Positions 1-12,824 of a stretch of 64,000 bases of DNA are shown here, in pieces. The stretch lies in assembly GCA_004794655.1 (NCBI GenBank), contig SMMW01000003.1, forward strand, positions 19,362,501 through 19,426,500. Reading direction: 5' to 3'. The position numbers and the translations under genes were made by a program. Numbering within the stretch: the first letter of the stretch is position 1; every line of letters begins with the position of its first letter. The DNA is from Marisa cornuarietis (lineage: Eukaryota > Mollusca > Gastropoda > Architaenioglossa > Ampullariidae). Under the pieces are notes generated by a model. That model saw only the letters and a program-made list of their open reading frames with translations. It made no database searches and was not told the DNA's origin.

Positions 1-219
1 ATGTCAATCTTTTCCAGGCAAGGATTTCGCATGCTAGAAATTGTTGTTTTTTTATTTTAAAAAAGCAACCAATATGCCAGGAAGGCATTGAAAAGATAGC
101 GGAAAAACAGCCCCGTAGAAGCTTCTAAGTACAAAGCAGGGAACTGCGCGGTCAGGGGATGAAGATAGCTTAGGAGAACCGACTGAAACAAATATTAGAG
201 CCAGACCATACAGGAGAGA

Positions 220-440
220 ATGGCACGATATGATAATAGAAAGGCCTACCAGCTGTTGAAGACCATTATCACGTCAGGTCAACACAAGAGTTCAGCCCTC
301 GAAGAATATTGTAAAAGACCTGTACTGCTGAAGACAGACTCTAATGTCCTCCAAAGCACCCAGGCTCAACCAGCGAGCCTGCAGATCTACCAGTCTACTC
401 GAAGACTAGCTACAAGCAACAAAAAGTTAACGAAAAGCCG
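220..440 (+). pseudogene. Possible non-LTR retrotransposon fragment
   Basis: The 74-residue frame contains RKAYQLLKTI and, further on, EEYCKRP followed by LLKTDSN. The spacing and pattern resemble the linker between endonuclease and reverse transcriptase in invertebrate non-LTR elements, in which an RKAYQLVK-like stretch precedes an RWTEYC-like one. The intervening part is shortened and the flanks are full of stops. It may belong to the same family as the relic at 6.69-7.82 kb. Weak evidence; chance is possible. Confidence 0.35.
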
Positions 441-1104
441 CTGAGGACAGTGATTGTGACTGTGATAGTTCAATGACTAATGCCCAGTGGCTCTGATGTC
501 TATCATTGTGTCTTCGAGGGACCGATTCTCTATCTGAAGTCAGTCAAAGGCTAGACCCACTCTAGTTTGAAAATCAAGTCAGTAGGTCAGTAGGTCAGTA
601 GACCTCGGAGGTCACTTAAATTCTGCGGCTTCTGAACACTCCATATGCTAGAGTGCCATTTATAGATTGATTGATAGCTGTACGGAAAGCTGCCGATAGA
701 TTTTCACCTTTTCTGTTAAGCTGCCCTCAGATTGTGATCTATATTCTGTAAATGACATTTCACTTAAAGCTAACAAACTTGACTTTCAATATCCTGCATT
801 TAAGGAAACTAATTCGGCAGGTTGCTGAGTTCTTCAAAACATTAACACAGTTAAGGTGTGAAATACTCACTTCTGAGGAGGAGGAGTTCGTAAGTGCAAT
901 ACATAAATTCATTTTTCTCATGCATTGTAAAATGATTTTAAACTCTGCCAGGAGTGATTGTACAGATGGTTGGTTGTATTTCCCACTGGTTCCGTATCTA
1001 TCTAGACATAGCGAGCTACACCGACAGTCTTAACAGGTGCCAGATGCTGTTTGGGAGAAAACAGCCTAAACTGAAATTGAAAAATAAAAGCTTTATACAA
1101 CCAC

Positions 1105-1304
1105 TGTACTTTTCTTGTGACCATTTGGTAATGGGTGTGTGGCTGTATAGGTGTACAGTTTCTGTTTTGACAATAGAACACAATCTTATGTTCTGCAAGT
1201 GGATATCAATATAGTCTAATTTATTTATCATTTTCTGGGGAATTTATTTATAACCTCTTACAGAATAGTTCCCTTGTTTAAGGTCGAATCGTCTCAAATG
1301 CAAC

Positions 1305-1395
<91 letters not shown>

Positions 1396-1450
1396 TTTTA
1401 CTGATAGTAATAGCTGTATGCTGAGAGGGTGAGTAAGCAAGTTAAAATGC
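1105..1450 (+). repeat. Dispersed repeat copy A, with internal (CA)n
   Basis: It shares an extended similarity with 57810-58095: TGTGACCATTT, then ATGTTCTGCAAG, TAATTTATTTATCAT, GGAATTTAT and, beyond the (CA)n tract here, a TAGTAATAG...GTATGC block, all in the same order. No coding content or terminal repeats are recognised. Family unknown. Confidence 0.6.
1307..1392 (+). repeat. (CA)43 microsatellite
   Basis: An uninterrupted CA dinucleotide run of 86 bp inside dispersed repeat copy A; it is absent from copy B at 57.9 kb. Confidence 0.98.
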
Positions 1451-3269
1451 CAGCAGAAACATCTTTCCTGAACCAGGATAGTCACATTTGCTAAACTGAG
1501 AAAAAAAGGGGTTGTAATAGAGCAGCTCTGTATAATAAATCGTGGTCGTTGTTTTAAAATCTTTTTTTAATATGCAGTCTCTTTTCAATTACAACAAGTA
1601 GGCCTGAGTTTTAATGTCCTCTACCAAATATGACGAATACCCAATAGAAACAACAAGTAGTAGATAAAACACGCAGTCATCCCTTTGACTATATATTGGT
1701 ACCTCATAAATTAACTTGTTATAGAACATTCACCAAAACTAACAACTAGTATACCTTTTAAAAATATGTTGATGGGGAAAACACTATCTTTAAAACTTTC
1801 ATGGTATTGTGAGTTTGAGCTCAATCTCCTAAAAATCTTAATTTTTTTAAAACTAAGAGATTCCCCCTTTTCTAGGATGCTAGGCTAATTGCCCTTTAGT
1901 TCAGTGGGGAAAATTCATCACGGACAACGTCGATCTATGACATACATTGAAAAATAAATTATTCAGGACACTGTTCACCAATAGGCCAAGAAACCTAGGA
2001 ATTCCATCAGTCGCCAGTCAACTCGACCATCTGCAATTTCGAACATTGGTCTAATGGCCGATGGAGACTCCAGTAAGGACCATTACGATTTGATAGGCAA
2101 AGCTTGCTCTCTATAGTTTTCAATTGTTACATAAAGTTGAAATAATTTGAAAACAACAACAAAAACCACCAATGGACAATGATGTAAGAGAAGGGCTGCA
2201 AAGAGAAAAACCAGAAGTGTGAGTTAGTAGACTAAAAGTCTCGAAGGTAGTCCTGCTTCGGATTATCAGACTTCGATGATGGGGAAAGCCTGGCTGTGAA
2301 TCAGCTCATGATAATACGGAAAGATAAACAAAAGCCAGCGACATGCAAATTTTTTTTAAGTTATATGTTTTGTTCGACTTCTGTGTATTTTTAGGAATTC
2401 TTTTTTTCTCGGGAGACTTTTGAGAATTCATAAGTAGGTGTATCGGAACAGCTAGAAGAATTTTGTATAAAAAATTTGTTGTATCACTGAAAACACGATG
2501 GTCTAATATATAATAAAATTAAAATTTATCTTGTGCAGGAATGCTAAATTCGTGGACTAAGAAGCTGGACACTTAGGACACACTGACGCTGTGTGTGTTA
2601 CAATATGTATAAGCCATTTCTTTTGGATGACGGTCGTCAGGGATTTGTGAGACAGTGTGCTGGACTGATTACGAGGCAATTCACTATGCAAAGTGGTCGC
2701 CAGCATCCCGACACGAACGCAGAACCAACAGAACGCAATCGTTCAGCAGTCAGCGAGGGCGAGGAGGGTCCAAAAGACATAACGTGGGACAGAAATTCAT
2801 TGCAAGAATGTCTTCCAACAACCCTAATCTGATGCTGCAGGCGCCTGGAGACGACTTGTCCCGGCCTATAGTGTCTGCAGTTCTGTTTATGTCTTCTCTG
2901 CCATCTCACTATTTATTGAGATGAGTTTTCGCTGTAGATTCCGAAGAAATAAGAAATGCTGCTGGAGACGTTTTGCAAGAAACATTAAGGAAACGCACAT
3001 TGGTGAATATACAAAAAGAATCCTCATGGAGTTCAAGAAGAAGTAGTTACATGTTCAGACAAGAAGCTAATATAATACTGCCATTTTTACGCAGATGTGT
3101 ACATGTTCGTCAAGAGAATCAGTTGCCAATTTTAACAATCAGCATTAGATATAAATATTTCGCCAAGCTTTTTCTCAACTCTTTTATATAAAGGAAATGT
3201 CCATAACAAAAATCAAACTTAGCAAATTTTGGGTTTAGGATTGTTTAAATCACTACTTTTTTCAAAACT
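1451..3269. other. Gene-free stretch, nothing recognised
   Basis: AT-rich unique sequence. Short overlapping frames at 2.59-2.92 kb in a moderately GC-rich patch have no recognisable product and show no splice or start context that I trust. Confidence 0.5.
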
Positions 3270-3284
3270 TCTCTCTCTCTCTCT

Positions 3285-3323
<39 letters not shown>

Positions 3324-3349
3324 ATGCACGCACGCACGCATGCACGCAG
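3270..3349 (+). repeat. Compound (CT)n(CA)n(CGCA)n microsatellite
   Basis: A CT run, then a CA run, then GCAC/GCAT units. It yields an apparent poly His-Thr frame that is not a gene. Confidence 0.95.
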
Positions 3350-3639
3350 ACACATTCACTGATCAGTTTGTAGTAGCAAAAGCATTAAAATCTAATTTTC
3401 TGCTTTACTCGCTTGCTCTCTCCCTATTCTAGAACTTTAAATCATATCACATGTTGCTGTGTATGTAATCAAATAAAGTATACAAACAGAGGTAGTCAGA
3501 ACAAAAGACAGGACAAACGTTTGATGGTATATTTCTGCCTCTCCCTCCCTCTCTATCTCTCTCTCGCTCTCATTCTTACCTAAACCATAGGTACACACAC
3601 TTATTGTCACTCATATCTGCTTATATATCTATTTATACC

Positions 3640-4400
3640 CACACACAAAAGCTAATGAAATTCATCCCCTGTATCTTCAGTGTCACATAGACACAGAGTC
3701 TATAGAATCTTTCATTTCTAAAGGTCTCATTTTGTCTACATTTATTCGCCGGAAAGTAGTTGTTTGGTTCTTTTCTTCTTCTTGTTTTGGTTTTGGTGTC
3801 CTAAATTTTATTATTAAAGGGAGATAATCATTGAGAGGAAGTATTTTTAACTAGGGCTCTAGTGGAAAGGAACTTTTGACAATTCTACATTTTGAGTACA
3901 TTTGTTTTTAGCCTAGTTTTCTTAGCCTACTCTGGATATACTGGTCCTGAAAGGACCTACATATTTTCTTCTTAAACCAATCACCCGATCTTGTAGGATT
4001 GTCTGGATAGTATTGATATGACTAGACTTAATGATTTCTCCTCCATGTAAATTTAGTAGCATTTGGTATATACAACACTTGACAGTTTATTGCTGCTATT
4101 TACATTAATCAATTTAAGCCCAAAACTGATCACTCTACTTTTGATAAACAGGAAAACGGCCACACTCTTCTAGAACTATGTAAGATGGGGAGGGGGGACT
4201 TTCTTACCTTCAGAATCTTTTCGTAGAATCTCAAATGTCTTATTCTGTAAGCACAAATATCCATAATTCCTGATGCCCATATTTTACAACCATAAGTAGG
4301 TCTTGGAAAAGCAGTTTTGTCAAACATATCAGTGTGTATATCTAGTGGTAGTTGTGACTGTTTACATTTTTTCAGTAGAGCAAACATGGCTCTTGAAGTT
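3640..4400 (-). pseudogene. Non-LTR retrotransposon relic, reverse transcriptase C-terminal end
   Basis: Read on the minus strand, 4387-4130 encodes LLKKCKQ, LPLDIHTDMFDK and PTYGCKIW, the classic post-palm block in which reverse transcriptases of invertebrate LINEs have a DxFDK..PxLxYGxExW pattern. Further along (about 3706-3655) a different frame encodes LCLCDTEDTGDEFH, the CxLC...GDEFH zinc-knuckle-like end of the same proteins. Between them similarity persists through stops and frameshifts. Dead and 5'-truncated. The exact clade is not resolved from these fragments. Confidence 0.7.
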
Positions 4401-6689
4401 CTGTATTATAAATCATAAGTTTTTCACCAGTATACAAATACAAAAACGATACTCGGGGGCATGCATGTGAACTTCGTATACTGTCAGCATGGAGTTTTCC
4501 TCTTTTCCCCTAAAGCCGAGCCACTGTTATAGATAAATGTTGGTTTCTTCCTTATTTTACATCTAGAAAATATAATTTTTAGTTTTGATTATCAAAAGCC
4601 GCGTGTTATTGAAGGATACAAGTATGCGAGAGGTATAAATCTGAAACCATATCGACAAATAAATGGGGTGGTGGTGGTAGTGGCAGAAAGTGAGATTATC
4701 ATGGCGGCGACATTTGTTACAATTTGTTAGGACACACGATTCTGACTCCTCACAAATTTACGTTCTATATATATATATACTCGTATATATAGCTTTAAAT
4801 ATTTTATCAGTAATCTTCATTCACAAGGCTGTAAGGCCATGAGGTGTACGTCAGGTACAAAAGTGTTCCGAAGGTTTTACGAAGGAACTCAACTCTGTAA
4901 TTTCAATCTGTTCAATCATATAAACAAAACAAATTCCTTCCTGACGTTGCTTATTTATCGATTTCATAATATAAAAATGGGCGTTGTTTCTTTGCAAATT
5001 CTTAAAAACCTTTTTTTAACTGGCGATATGTATCCACAACGTCTTAATTTCACACGAGAAAAGTTTGATGTTGAGACAACTATATGAAAATATCGGCGAA
5101 GTGGACCACTGCAACTTCTTTCACTAGTCTAGTACCTTTTTCTGCACGTGTTCTTGTGAGCAACTCGTGCAAAGAATTATGCGAAAATGTAAATTTACTA
5201 CTCGGCACAGTCACTAATTCTCGAAAACAGTTTAGAAATCCGATGTCATGGCAAATGTTTTTGCTAACAACTGCTATGAAGGATTTGCTTTTTGAGACGT
5301 TTTTGCGTCTCCGGATTACCCACTGTCATTCTTGCCATGTACGCTGGATTCTTTCCTGAATGTTTCAGTTCAGTTTCTCCACAGTTTGTCTTACAAATTA
5401 GAGATATGCAACTGCAGAATAACGTGATCTTGAATGACTACCTTGATATTATGTTCCATGTGATTAGCAAACTTTTTATGAATCTTTGACTTCGTTTGAG
5501 CCGTTAGCTCGTTGAAAACTGCCACCCTTTCCCACCAGCGAAAGAGCTTATTGCTTAAAAGCATGGATATACATTTCTTTGCGTTGACCTGTACTGTAGA
5601 TCATAATATTCTATCAGAGACAGCCCGTGTACTATGGCAGAAAAGGCCATGTCTTGGCTCCAGCACACGAGATCCCATATCGCCTGCTTGTACAGATAAC
5701 ACCTAAAGCCTTTCTAGCATGGCGCCCATACTGTTTAACACTGATATACATACATAGGCGCCAGCGACACAGAAGATGCCAATTAAGCAAATCCTACAAT
5801 GATACGCTGCGCCTTCGTCCAATGAAAGAAAAGAATATAATGATGTGAGCCATCATGCACTATGGGGATAATTTAGGGTGTTGTGTTATATAAACTTGAA
5901 AAAGGATTAAACCTTACATAAATTTACAGATCGTATGAATATTTTTCTCTGTATCCAGGCAATATTAAGTTAAGTATCATACCATTTTTGATCCGTTTTC
6001 ATTACACTTGAAATTTTTTTATTTTATTTAATACTAACGTGCAGCAAACCGCAATGCTTACATTAAACTTCAGGCAACAATAATGCAAGAAATACAATTA
6101 AAAACTAGCTTGAAATGGCACAGCTTTACAGCCCTTGTCGTCCTCAGTCTATTGATACTAAAATCAAAGCTGTAGGTCCGACAAAAAGGTATTCATACTT
6201 TGATTTGTGACTTCATAAAATTATTTACGTTAATACAAAGAGTTTAGCACAGTTTAAACATTTTCATAATTTTTTTAAGTTGTAGGCTGGAAAGAGAAAT
6301 TGTTGAATCCTTCTATAAAAAGAAGTATTTTCATGTGTAGAATTTATTCCAACAAGCACACCATCTTTTAGCTACATGATTTGAAACTTGGGAAATTATC
6401 ACGTCCAAAAATTGCGATCAAATTAATTTTCTCAAGAACTTCATAACTTTGATTCTAATTAACTTAAGACTTTACCATTTAAACCAGGAAAATATGTTTA
6501 ACATCACAGGATACAAACACTTCTTGAAACATTAATTTTAATTGAGAAACTTACTCGATGTAATTCATCATACTTCATGAAACTGAATGAAACAAATCTA
6601 GTAGTGGTTAAGAAAAACAATGAAGAAAAGTGTAGTTCCAGCACCAAGAAGCCTGCATTAATATTGACAGGAAGGAAGGTCTCTGGGGG
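4401..6689. other. Gene-free stretch, nothing recognised
   Basis: AT-rich sequence with a short TATATA run near 4.77 kb. The frames between 4.84 and 5.85 kb are short, mutually overlapping and unrecognised. Confidence 0.5.
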
Positions 6690-7815
6690 CAAAGGCAGTA
6701 GCATCATCACCGTGATTCGTCCCTTGACTGATATTAGCTGACCGCCAGTTAAGTTGGCCCGGCAGTACCGGTCGTAAGGAGAACCTGATTAGAGCCAGCA
6801 GCTGACAAGGCTGACCACACGCCTGTCCTAAGCAGTAATGAGCAGGTCCTGCATGAAACTAGTTCACTCCACGTTTTCCAGACAGTTCTTCCTTTGTTTA
6901 CCTTGACATTGACCATCCTCCAAGGTATCCTGATGACCAGTTTGCGTCGATTTACCGTTGCGAGAAGAAGTTCCTGATGTACCCACGAAGGTTACAAGTG
7001 CGATCGCCATTGGTCCATAGGAAATAATCCTTTTATAGCTTACTCAATTCCAACCGACAAATGACCAGAGAGTTCGTCTCGGATGCCTGGATTCTTTTTC
7101 TTAATCAACAACCAGACTGCGTGTCTCGCGTCAGTACAACAGGATGACACTAGGAGTAACTATTACAATCTGTACTTATAATGTTGCTTCACTGTCCAGC
7201 CTTGTCATTTCTGTTGTCATCTTGATATAGTTGTCTGTCTCTGTCTTTGAAAAGGGTGGCTCCTAGATACTTGAAAGTGTCTACCTCCTTCAGATGTACT
7301 CCGTTCATGTAGACCTCTGCTTTTCTGGCGCCGTTGACCACGGTGCTGACTATGGCTTTGGTTCAGTCAGTGCTGGTCTTCATTCTAGAAGCACTGGTAC
7401 TCTTCGTCAATCCGTTCGTAAAGTCTTGAAGTTCATTTTTGACGTTACATGCCACATAGTGTCAGACTGTTAAATGCTTTTTTGAACTCAATAAAGTTTT
7501 GGAAGAGATCTAACTGGTGTTGTACATGTCTTTCTGTCAAGAATATTTACTCGAGTGGGCGTTTGCTTGGTCTAAAGCCAACCTCCTTTTCTGCTAGCAA
7601 TTTCTCAGCGGTGGTTCTAAAGCGATTTAGGATTACTTTAAGCATGACTTTGTTTGAGTGGCTGATTAAGCTAATAGTTATGTAGTGCTGGCACTGTTTT
7701 CGTGTTTCTTTTCGTTGGAAGGGGTTTGACTACGGATTGCACCCATTCTCTGGGCCGTTATTTCGCGTTTGCCGATTCTCTGGCGCAGAGGTCAATCCCC
7801 TAGCTTCGGTAAGCC
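6690..7815 (-). pseudogene. Non-LTR retrotransposon relic, reverse transcriptase to C-terminus
   Basis: Minus strand, in order. About 7790-7640 gives PREW, LPTK and ISLISHSNKVMLKVILNR. Then follow EVGFRPSKR, LFQNFIEFKKAFNSL (the FxDFKKAFD catalytic block, with the first Asp replaced by Glu) and, after a deletion that removes the YADD block, NELQDFTNGL and VDTFKYLGATLFKD near 7280-7250. Near 6985-6940 LLLATVNRRKLV is legible, and near 6920-6890 GKQRKNCLENVEW, the typical basic C-terminal end. Many stops and frameshifts. The order matches endonuclease/reverse-transcriptase elements common in marine invertebrates. Non-functional; the clade was not assigned. Confidence 0.82.
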
Positions 7816-8289
7816 CATTCGTTGGAGCACAGGGCAAGTAGCGGGAAACGTAAAGGTAAAACGTAAACGTCAGATGTATTATGTATATATTATATGGAAG
7901 AAGATTATGGTTGTGAGCAGATGACACAAAGTGAGCTCACGTCCTGAGTGTTCGCTGGGCAGCCGCTGAAACGAAGTTGGTAGAAAAGTTAGTTTTGTGG
8001 ACAAAGGCAATTTCATGCTCGCTGAAGTGCCACACAAGTGAGACCCGCACGTATACCATAGCACAGCGCCCCGAGGACGGAGAAGCTCTCCGTGTGGTGG
8101 TGGAACGAATAGGAGTCATTCCGACATTAGAATATACATATACTAGCCTTTTAATGAATATTCACTTCACAATTTAAAATGCAGTCGAAACAATTTAAAT
8201 TTAATTTGGTTGAAAGCTGTTAGACATCCACCATGGACAACGAATGCCTCAGCACTTGGAATTAGATGTTTATAGACATGTAGAGATTT

Positions 8290-8530
8290 AGGGATTTAAA
8301 TTAAGGTAAAAGCAAAGGTAGTGACCTAACCTTTTCAGATCTTTGGGGAGTAAGGTTATAAGACCTCACTTTTCTCGGGGCCAGCTTTACGCGAGGGTGG
8401 TGCCCATCTTCTCTCCCTCGCTGTCTTAGCTTCCCCAACCCTCTACGGAGTCAGGTACCCATTCCCGCAGCTGGGTTGACTGGGGGAAGTTTGTTGCGCT
8501 AATCGGGCATTGAACCAGCACGCTTTCGTT
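8290..8530 (-). mobile_element. tRNA-derived SINE, family 2 (5'-truncated)
   Basis: The minus strand contains a perfect pol III B box (GTTCAATGC within GCTGGTTCAATGCCCG). It is followed by a body with CCCAGCTGCGGGAATGGGTA and a CTTTGCTTTTACCTT end. The part TACC..AGCTGGGTT..CTGGGGGAA matches the body of the SINE at 20.39-20.60 kb. The A-box half of the head is missing or unrecognisable. Confidence 0.6.
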
Positions 8531-9600
8531 TTTACATTAGAGTAGAGTGGGTTTAGTAATAAACAACAGCAGACTTAACCTCCTGCAATTTTCAAAATAC
8601 AGTAGAGAAGGGAAAAACAAACTACTTATTCTAAAAGTATTTTTAAAACATTTGATATAGATAGTTTGTCTGCAAGAGTTCAGGTTAGTGCACTGTTTGC
8701 AGACTATTTTGACCAGATAGCTGGAACAGAATGGTGATTTCAGGCTAGGCAGAAAATGTCTCAAGTTTTGTATTTCTTTTGTTTGTTCGTTTGTTTTTTA
8801 TTTGGTTAGGGTCGGTTACATTTTTTTATTGTTTGCGTTGATATTTTCTTTATTCGTCAGATAACGTTGAAGGAGTTTTGTTAAAATTTGAAAATAACCC
8901 GATATTTATGTTGATTAAGATGATCAGGCTTAATGATATAAACTCTCAGTGTCTTAAAATTACATTCCAGAAGAGGAGATTGGCGCCGCGTACACAAAAG
9001 CTGGCCTTCTGAGTTTAGAATGGTGATCTTTCCATTTTAAAATGTCACCTGCCTTCTTGGCACTGGTCTGTTTTAAGACAGGATTACAGAAGTATTAATG
9101 CTTTATTCCGATTCTAATATATTATCCTGATATGCACACTTATAAACTTGGTTGAGAGACTGATTCTCGCTACACAGAAGCATTTCGTTGGTATGAATTA
9201 AATGGTATACCGCAGACCTCACAGCCTCATACAATGCGTGCCGCACAGGGATTGGTCCTGGTCATATCCTTTTTTGCAAAGCCTGCAGTCTTTTGCAGTC
9301 ATATTTTGCATTTTCTCACCTCTTTATCTTCACCACTGCAGAACCTAGAAATTAGAACACCAACAAAATAATTCCTCAGTTTCCTTTAAATTTCTAAATA
9401 AAAAACAAAGAAGCAAATGACAATTTTTGTCGAAGGAGCTAGCCATCTCTGCGATTGTCGAAATGTTCTTGATTAAAAATAATTTGCGTTTGAGCGAGGT
9501 TTACATTCATTAAAATTTTTATTAATCGTGTTATTCATCATTCCTATTTACAGACAAAGGGACTGGACGAGGTTCAGCTTTACTTCTATAAAACAATTTT
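8531..9600. other. Gene-free stretch, nothing recognised
   Basis: AT-rich unique sequence without a reading frame, repeat or motif that I can name. Confidence 0.5.
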
Positions 9601-10650
9601 CAGTGCTCAGTTTAATGACTGCTTTGCTGATGTGTTGCCGTGCGTGATCTTTCATCCTCTCGTCTTCCTTCTGCATAAACATTTTCGTCGAATATTCGAC
9701 TCTCGCTTTCAAACACATTTTTATCTTTTCTTTTCGACTTGCCTAGATTCCTTTGGGGAGTTTGATGTTAATTCAACACGAGTTATCTCCGTTCGACAAC
9801 ACGTGCAGTAGCGTCACCAGGGGAAGCTCTCGCATTTAGATGATTACTTCGACTCACCAGCAGCTAACCTCGACGTTTCGCATCGCTTCAGCTTGTCAAA
9901 ACCATCATGGTGTGCCGGTGACGAGGGTAAAAACATTACAAACGCGGTCTCTTTTTCCCTCGGCTATCACAAGATCACTTTCACGAATCGACGTTCAATG
10001 TCCAACGAAGAAGCCAGCGGGAAGGTGGCTGTTTCCAGGCGATTCCTGACCCCTGTCGACCGCTAAAGTTCCCCGCGAGAATTAGGAGCTGGCCGGGGCA
10101 TGAAGCATTCCCTGACGGGACCATCCCACGGGGAAAAAAGCTGGCTAATTCGATTTGTCCCGGTTGGCAAAAGGGCCAAATATCCCTTTTATTGCAAAAT
10201 CGAAGGCCTCACACCTGCTAGGCAAATATCACACTAAATGCGATAATTTAATAAACGCAAGGCTGCTCCCAGGCGGACTGCCATCCAATCCATCTTAGCC
10301 AGCACACGGACGACTACCGGTGTGGGGGAGCAGGGGCGGGGTGGAGATGCCGCGAGACGCGCCTAACAATGTGCAAATATTGGGCGTGATGCAGCTTAGA
10401 GACGGCTCTCGTGCCAGTATGATCCAGTTATGAATTTGATTTCCATCCATGGCGATTACGCGCCGATTTGGAGGGATGGCTAAATGCATTATAAGCATAT
10501 TAGCGATGCAGAGAAACGAATGATTAAGAAAACTGCCCCTTAGACTAATCTAATAGAGTCTGGCGGAGCGAGCATCAAACAACAGAGGCATACATTTGTG
10601 ACGGAGGAGTGAATTATGGTCATTAACCGAGCAGCCATGTAGTGTACGCG
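9600..10650. promoter_or_regulatory. Candidate cis-regulatory island
   Basis: A non-repetitive stretch, clearly GC-richer and more complex than its AT-rich flanks, with its core at 10080-10600. It carries many homeodomain-type TAAT/TTTATTGC motifs and a T-box half site TCACACCT (10209-10216). No recognisable protein is encoded on either strand. The look is that of a conserved non-coding element 28 kb upstream of Tbx20, but conservation cannot be tested here. Confidence 0.3.
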
Positions 10651-11459
10651 GTGATGACCGCGCTGTCGCAAACACGTCGACTAAGAGAGTGCCCTGCTCT
10701 GTTAAAGAAAGATGACGCCAGCTTTGTATAGCCTACGATCCACGATACAGCTAATTCTTTTAATAGTACAGTTCTAACTTTTATCTTTGACACGTACGCA
10801 CCGCACAGGGTGGACAAAAACTTGTTTCGAGTACTAACTCCGAGCAGTTTTTTTGCATAATTAATAAACAAAAACAGTACACAGACAAATACATTTTTTT
10901 ATATTAATTTCAGTATCACGATCTTTCTGTGATTCAAATAGTTAAAAAATAGAATTGGTATCCTGAATTTAAGGATACAAGTTTTTTCTGTAGCTCGAAT
11001 AGTTTTCATTTTTTTAAATATTTTTATTTCTGGGTAATTTTACGCTCGAAACTGAAAATGAATAAAGTACTGACTTTGAATGGTCAGTACATCAACAATT
11101 AAGTACTAAACACTTAGAAATCATCATCTGGCAACACTACCTAACACGGTTAACTGTTCTAATGCTTGTTGTCAGGATATCCAAGTTGTGGAAAAATATT
11201 AGTAATGTCACTTCACCAAAATTCGGTTTTTGAACAAATGTCGCAACTTTGAAAAGATACACTCATCTACGTCAGCATTCAAAAACGGGAAAAAAGGAAA
11301 TTAAAAACTGGTGTAGTTTTGGTTATAATTAAGCTACCGATATGGTTATGATATCAATGATTCAGTTTGTTTAGCTTTCTCTGCAAATGTATTCCTTTTG
11401 TTCCATGACGCCTCAGCTGACATTAAAGTGTGTTGCGTGATCTTTTGGTGTATGTTTTT

Positions 11460-11487
11460 CATAATAATAATAATAATAATAATAATT
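11460..11487 (+). repeat. (AAT)n microsatellite
   Basis: About nine ATA/AAT units, probably the reverse complement of the tail of the retroelement-like relic at 11.46-12.48 kb. Confidence 0.9.
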
Positions 11488-12480
11488 TTAATTAATAGCA
11501 GCTATACAATCTCCTACATAAAACATGAACACTATCATATCAATGCTTACAAATTCTTTCATAGCTATCACCAATGGGTGTATCATCTGAAACCTGCCAT
11601 ATTCTGCCATCATTGATAATTGGAAGAATGTTAAAGTCCTGATGGAACATGAAGCATGACTCTGCCTCTACAACATCCATTTGCGGCCACAACAATTCCT
11701 TTCTCCTTGATGTTATTTCAAGAAGCTAAGCAGCCACAGGATTTAATATTCATAACAATACAATCTTCATAACCTGCCCAAAGTAGTACATGTATTGTTA
11801 GTTCTACTACTGGCCCTCCCTGCTAAAGATGAACAGCATGAACATCGCCAGCTGTCTCATTCTGTCTGAAGAACATCTTATTGGACTTCAGTGAATTGAT
11901 TAGCATCAAGGCATCTTTCTGGTTCAAGACCATTTTGTGATAACTGATTTGATCTAACAGAGCTGACCTGAAATTTCTTCAGAATGCTTCTTCTTAATCA
12001 GCCTTTAGACATTTGCGCTATAATAAGGCCTGCCATGTGTTGCCTCTTTCCTTATTATAATTCTGGTACACCTGACACACCTAGCAGCAAGGCATGCCTT
12101 CTTCAACTGCTGCTTACAATGGTTCTACAGTTTCTCCTGTTGCCTTGACTTGTGTGACTGTTTCTTAGCAGCATTGCCGTGGTAAGGTCTTTGGTAGTGA
12201 CACGGTGCTTAGCAACAACAAATGACTAAATACTCTCCTGTTACCTGTGGAAGACAAGCCGTAGCTGGCTCTTTTTCCTGGCTGCATTCATGAGCTCTGG
12301 CTGTTCACAATTTTTCTCAGCAAGCCATTTCACAGCTTTGTAGTTGTTCCACAGAATAAGCAGAGAAGACTGGTGATGAAAAAATGCCTTGACTTGCTCA
12401 TATTGAAGTATATCTGCAGATACTCCTTGCTTATTGGTGAGAGAGCATCTCGTCACCAACTGAAGAAATGAAGGAAGTAA
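11460..12480 (-). mobile_element. Unidentified retroelement-like relic with (TTA)n tail
   Basis: On the minus strand a coding-like segment (12459-12241, with FFHHQSSLLILWNNYKAVKWLAEK split across two short pieces, then ELMNAARKKSQLRLVF) continues through stops and frameshifts. Near 11885-11730 a second legible piece reads MFFRQNETAGDVHAVHL, then VVELTIHVLLWAGYED. It ends with GATTGTATAGCTGC and a (TTA)n run at 11487-11460, the 3' tail style of retroposed elements. I do not recognise the protein family. The extended coding-like composition and the tail suggest a dead element or retrocopy. Confidence 0.4.
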
Positions 12481-12824
12481 ATTAGCCTTGCTCAGACAAA
12501 ATGCTGTTCATCTGTAGTCACTGAAAAAGAAAGACCTAATTTCTCTCATTTTACTGCTGTGCTGTTGAGTTGAGTGGAGTGTTTCACCACCCCTTTCAAC
12601 TCTCTCTCTCGACTCTGGACACATTCCAGCCCTCGTGAAACTTTCTAGCATCGTCCCACTACCCATAAAAGCTAATCCTAATCAACCTAATGATTTTCTG
12701 CCAATAGCACTAACACCCTCGTAACGAAAACACTTGAGAAAATTTTTAACAATCTTACGCTAACATCTGTTGAGAGTAAATTGGACCCACAGCAATTTGC
12801 TAATAGGAAAGGGATGAGTGTTGA

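Noticed and set aside
3229..3432. His-Thr-rich frame
   Set aside because: Translation of a CT/CA/CGCA microsatellite; the same applies at 40846-41145, 44306-44509 and 56342-56599.
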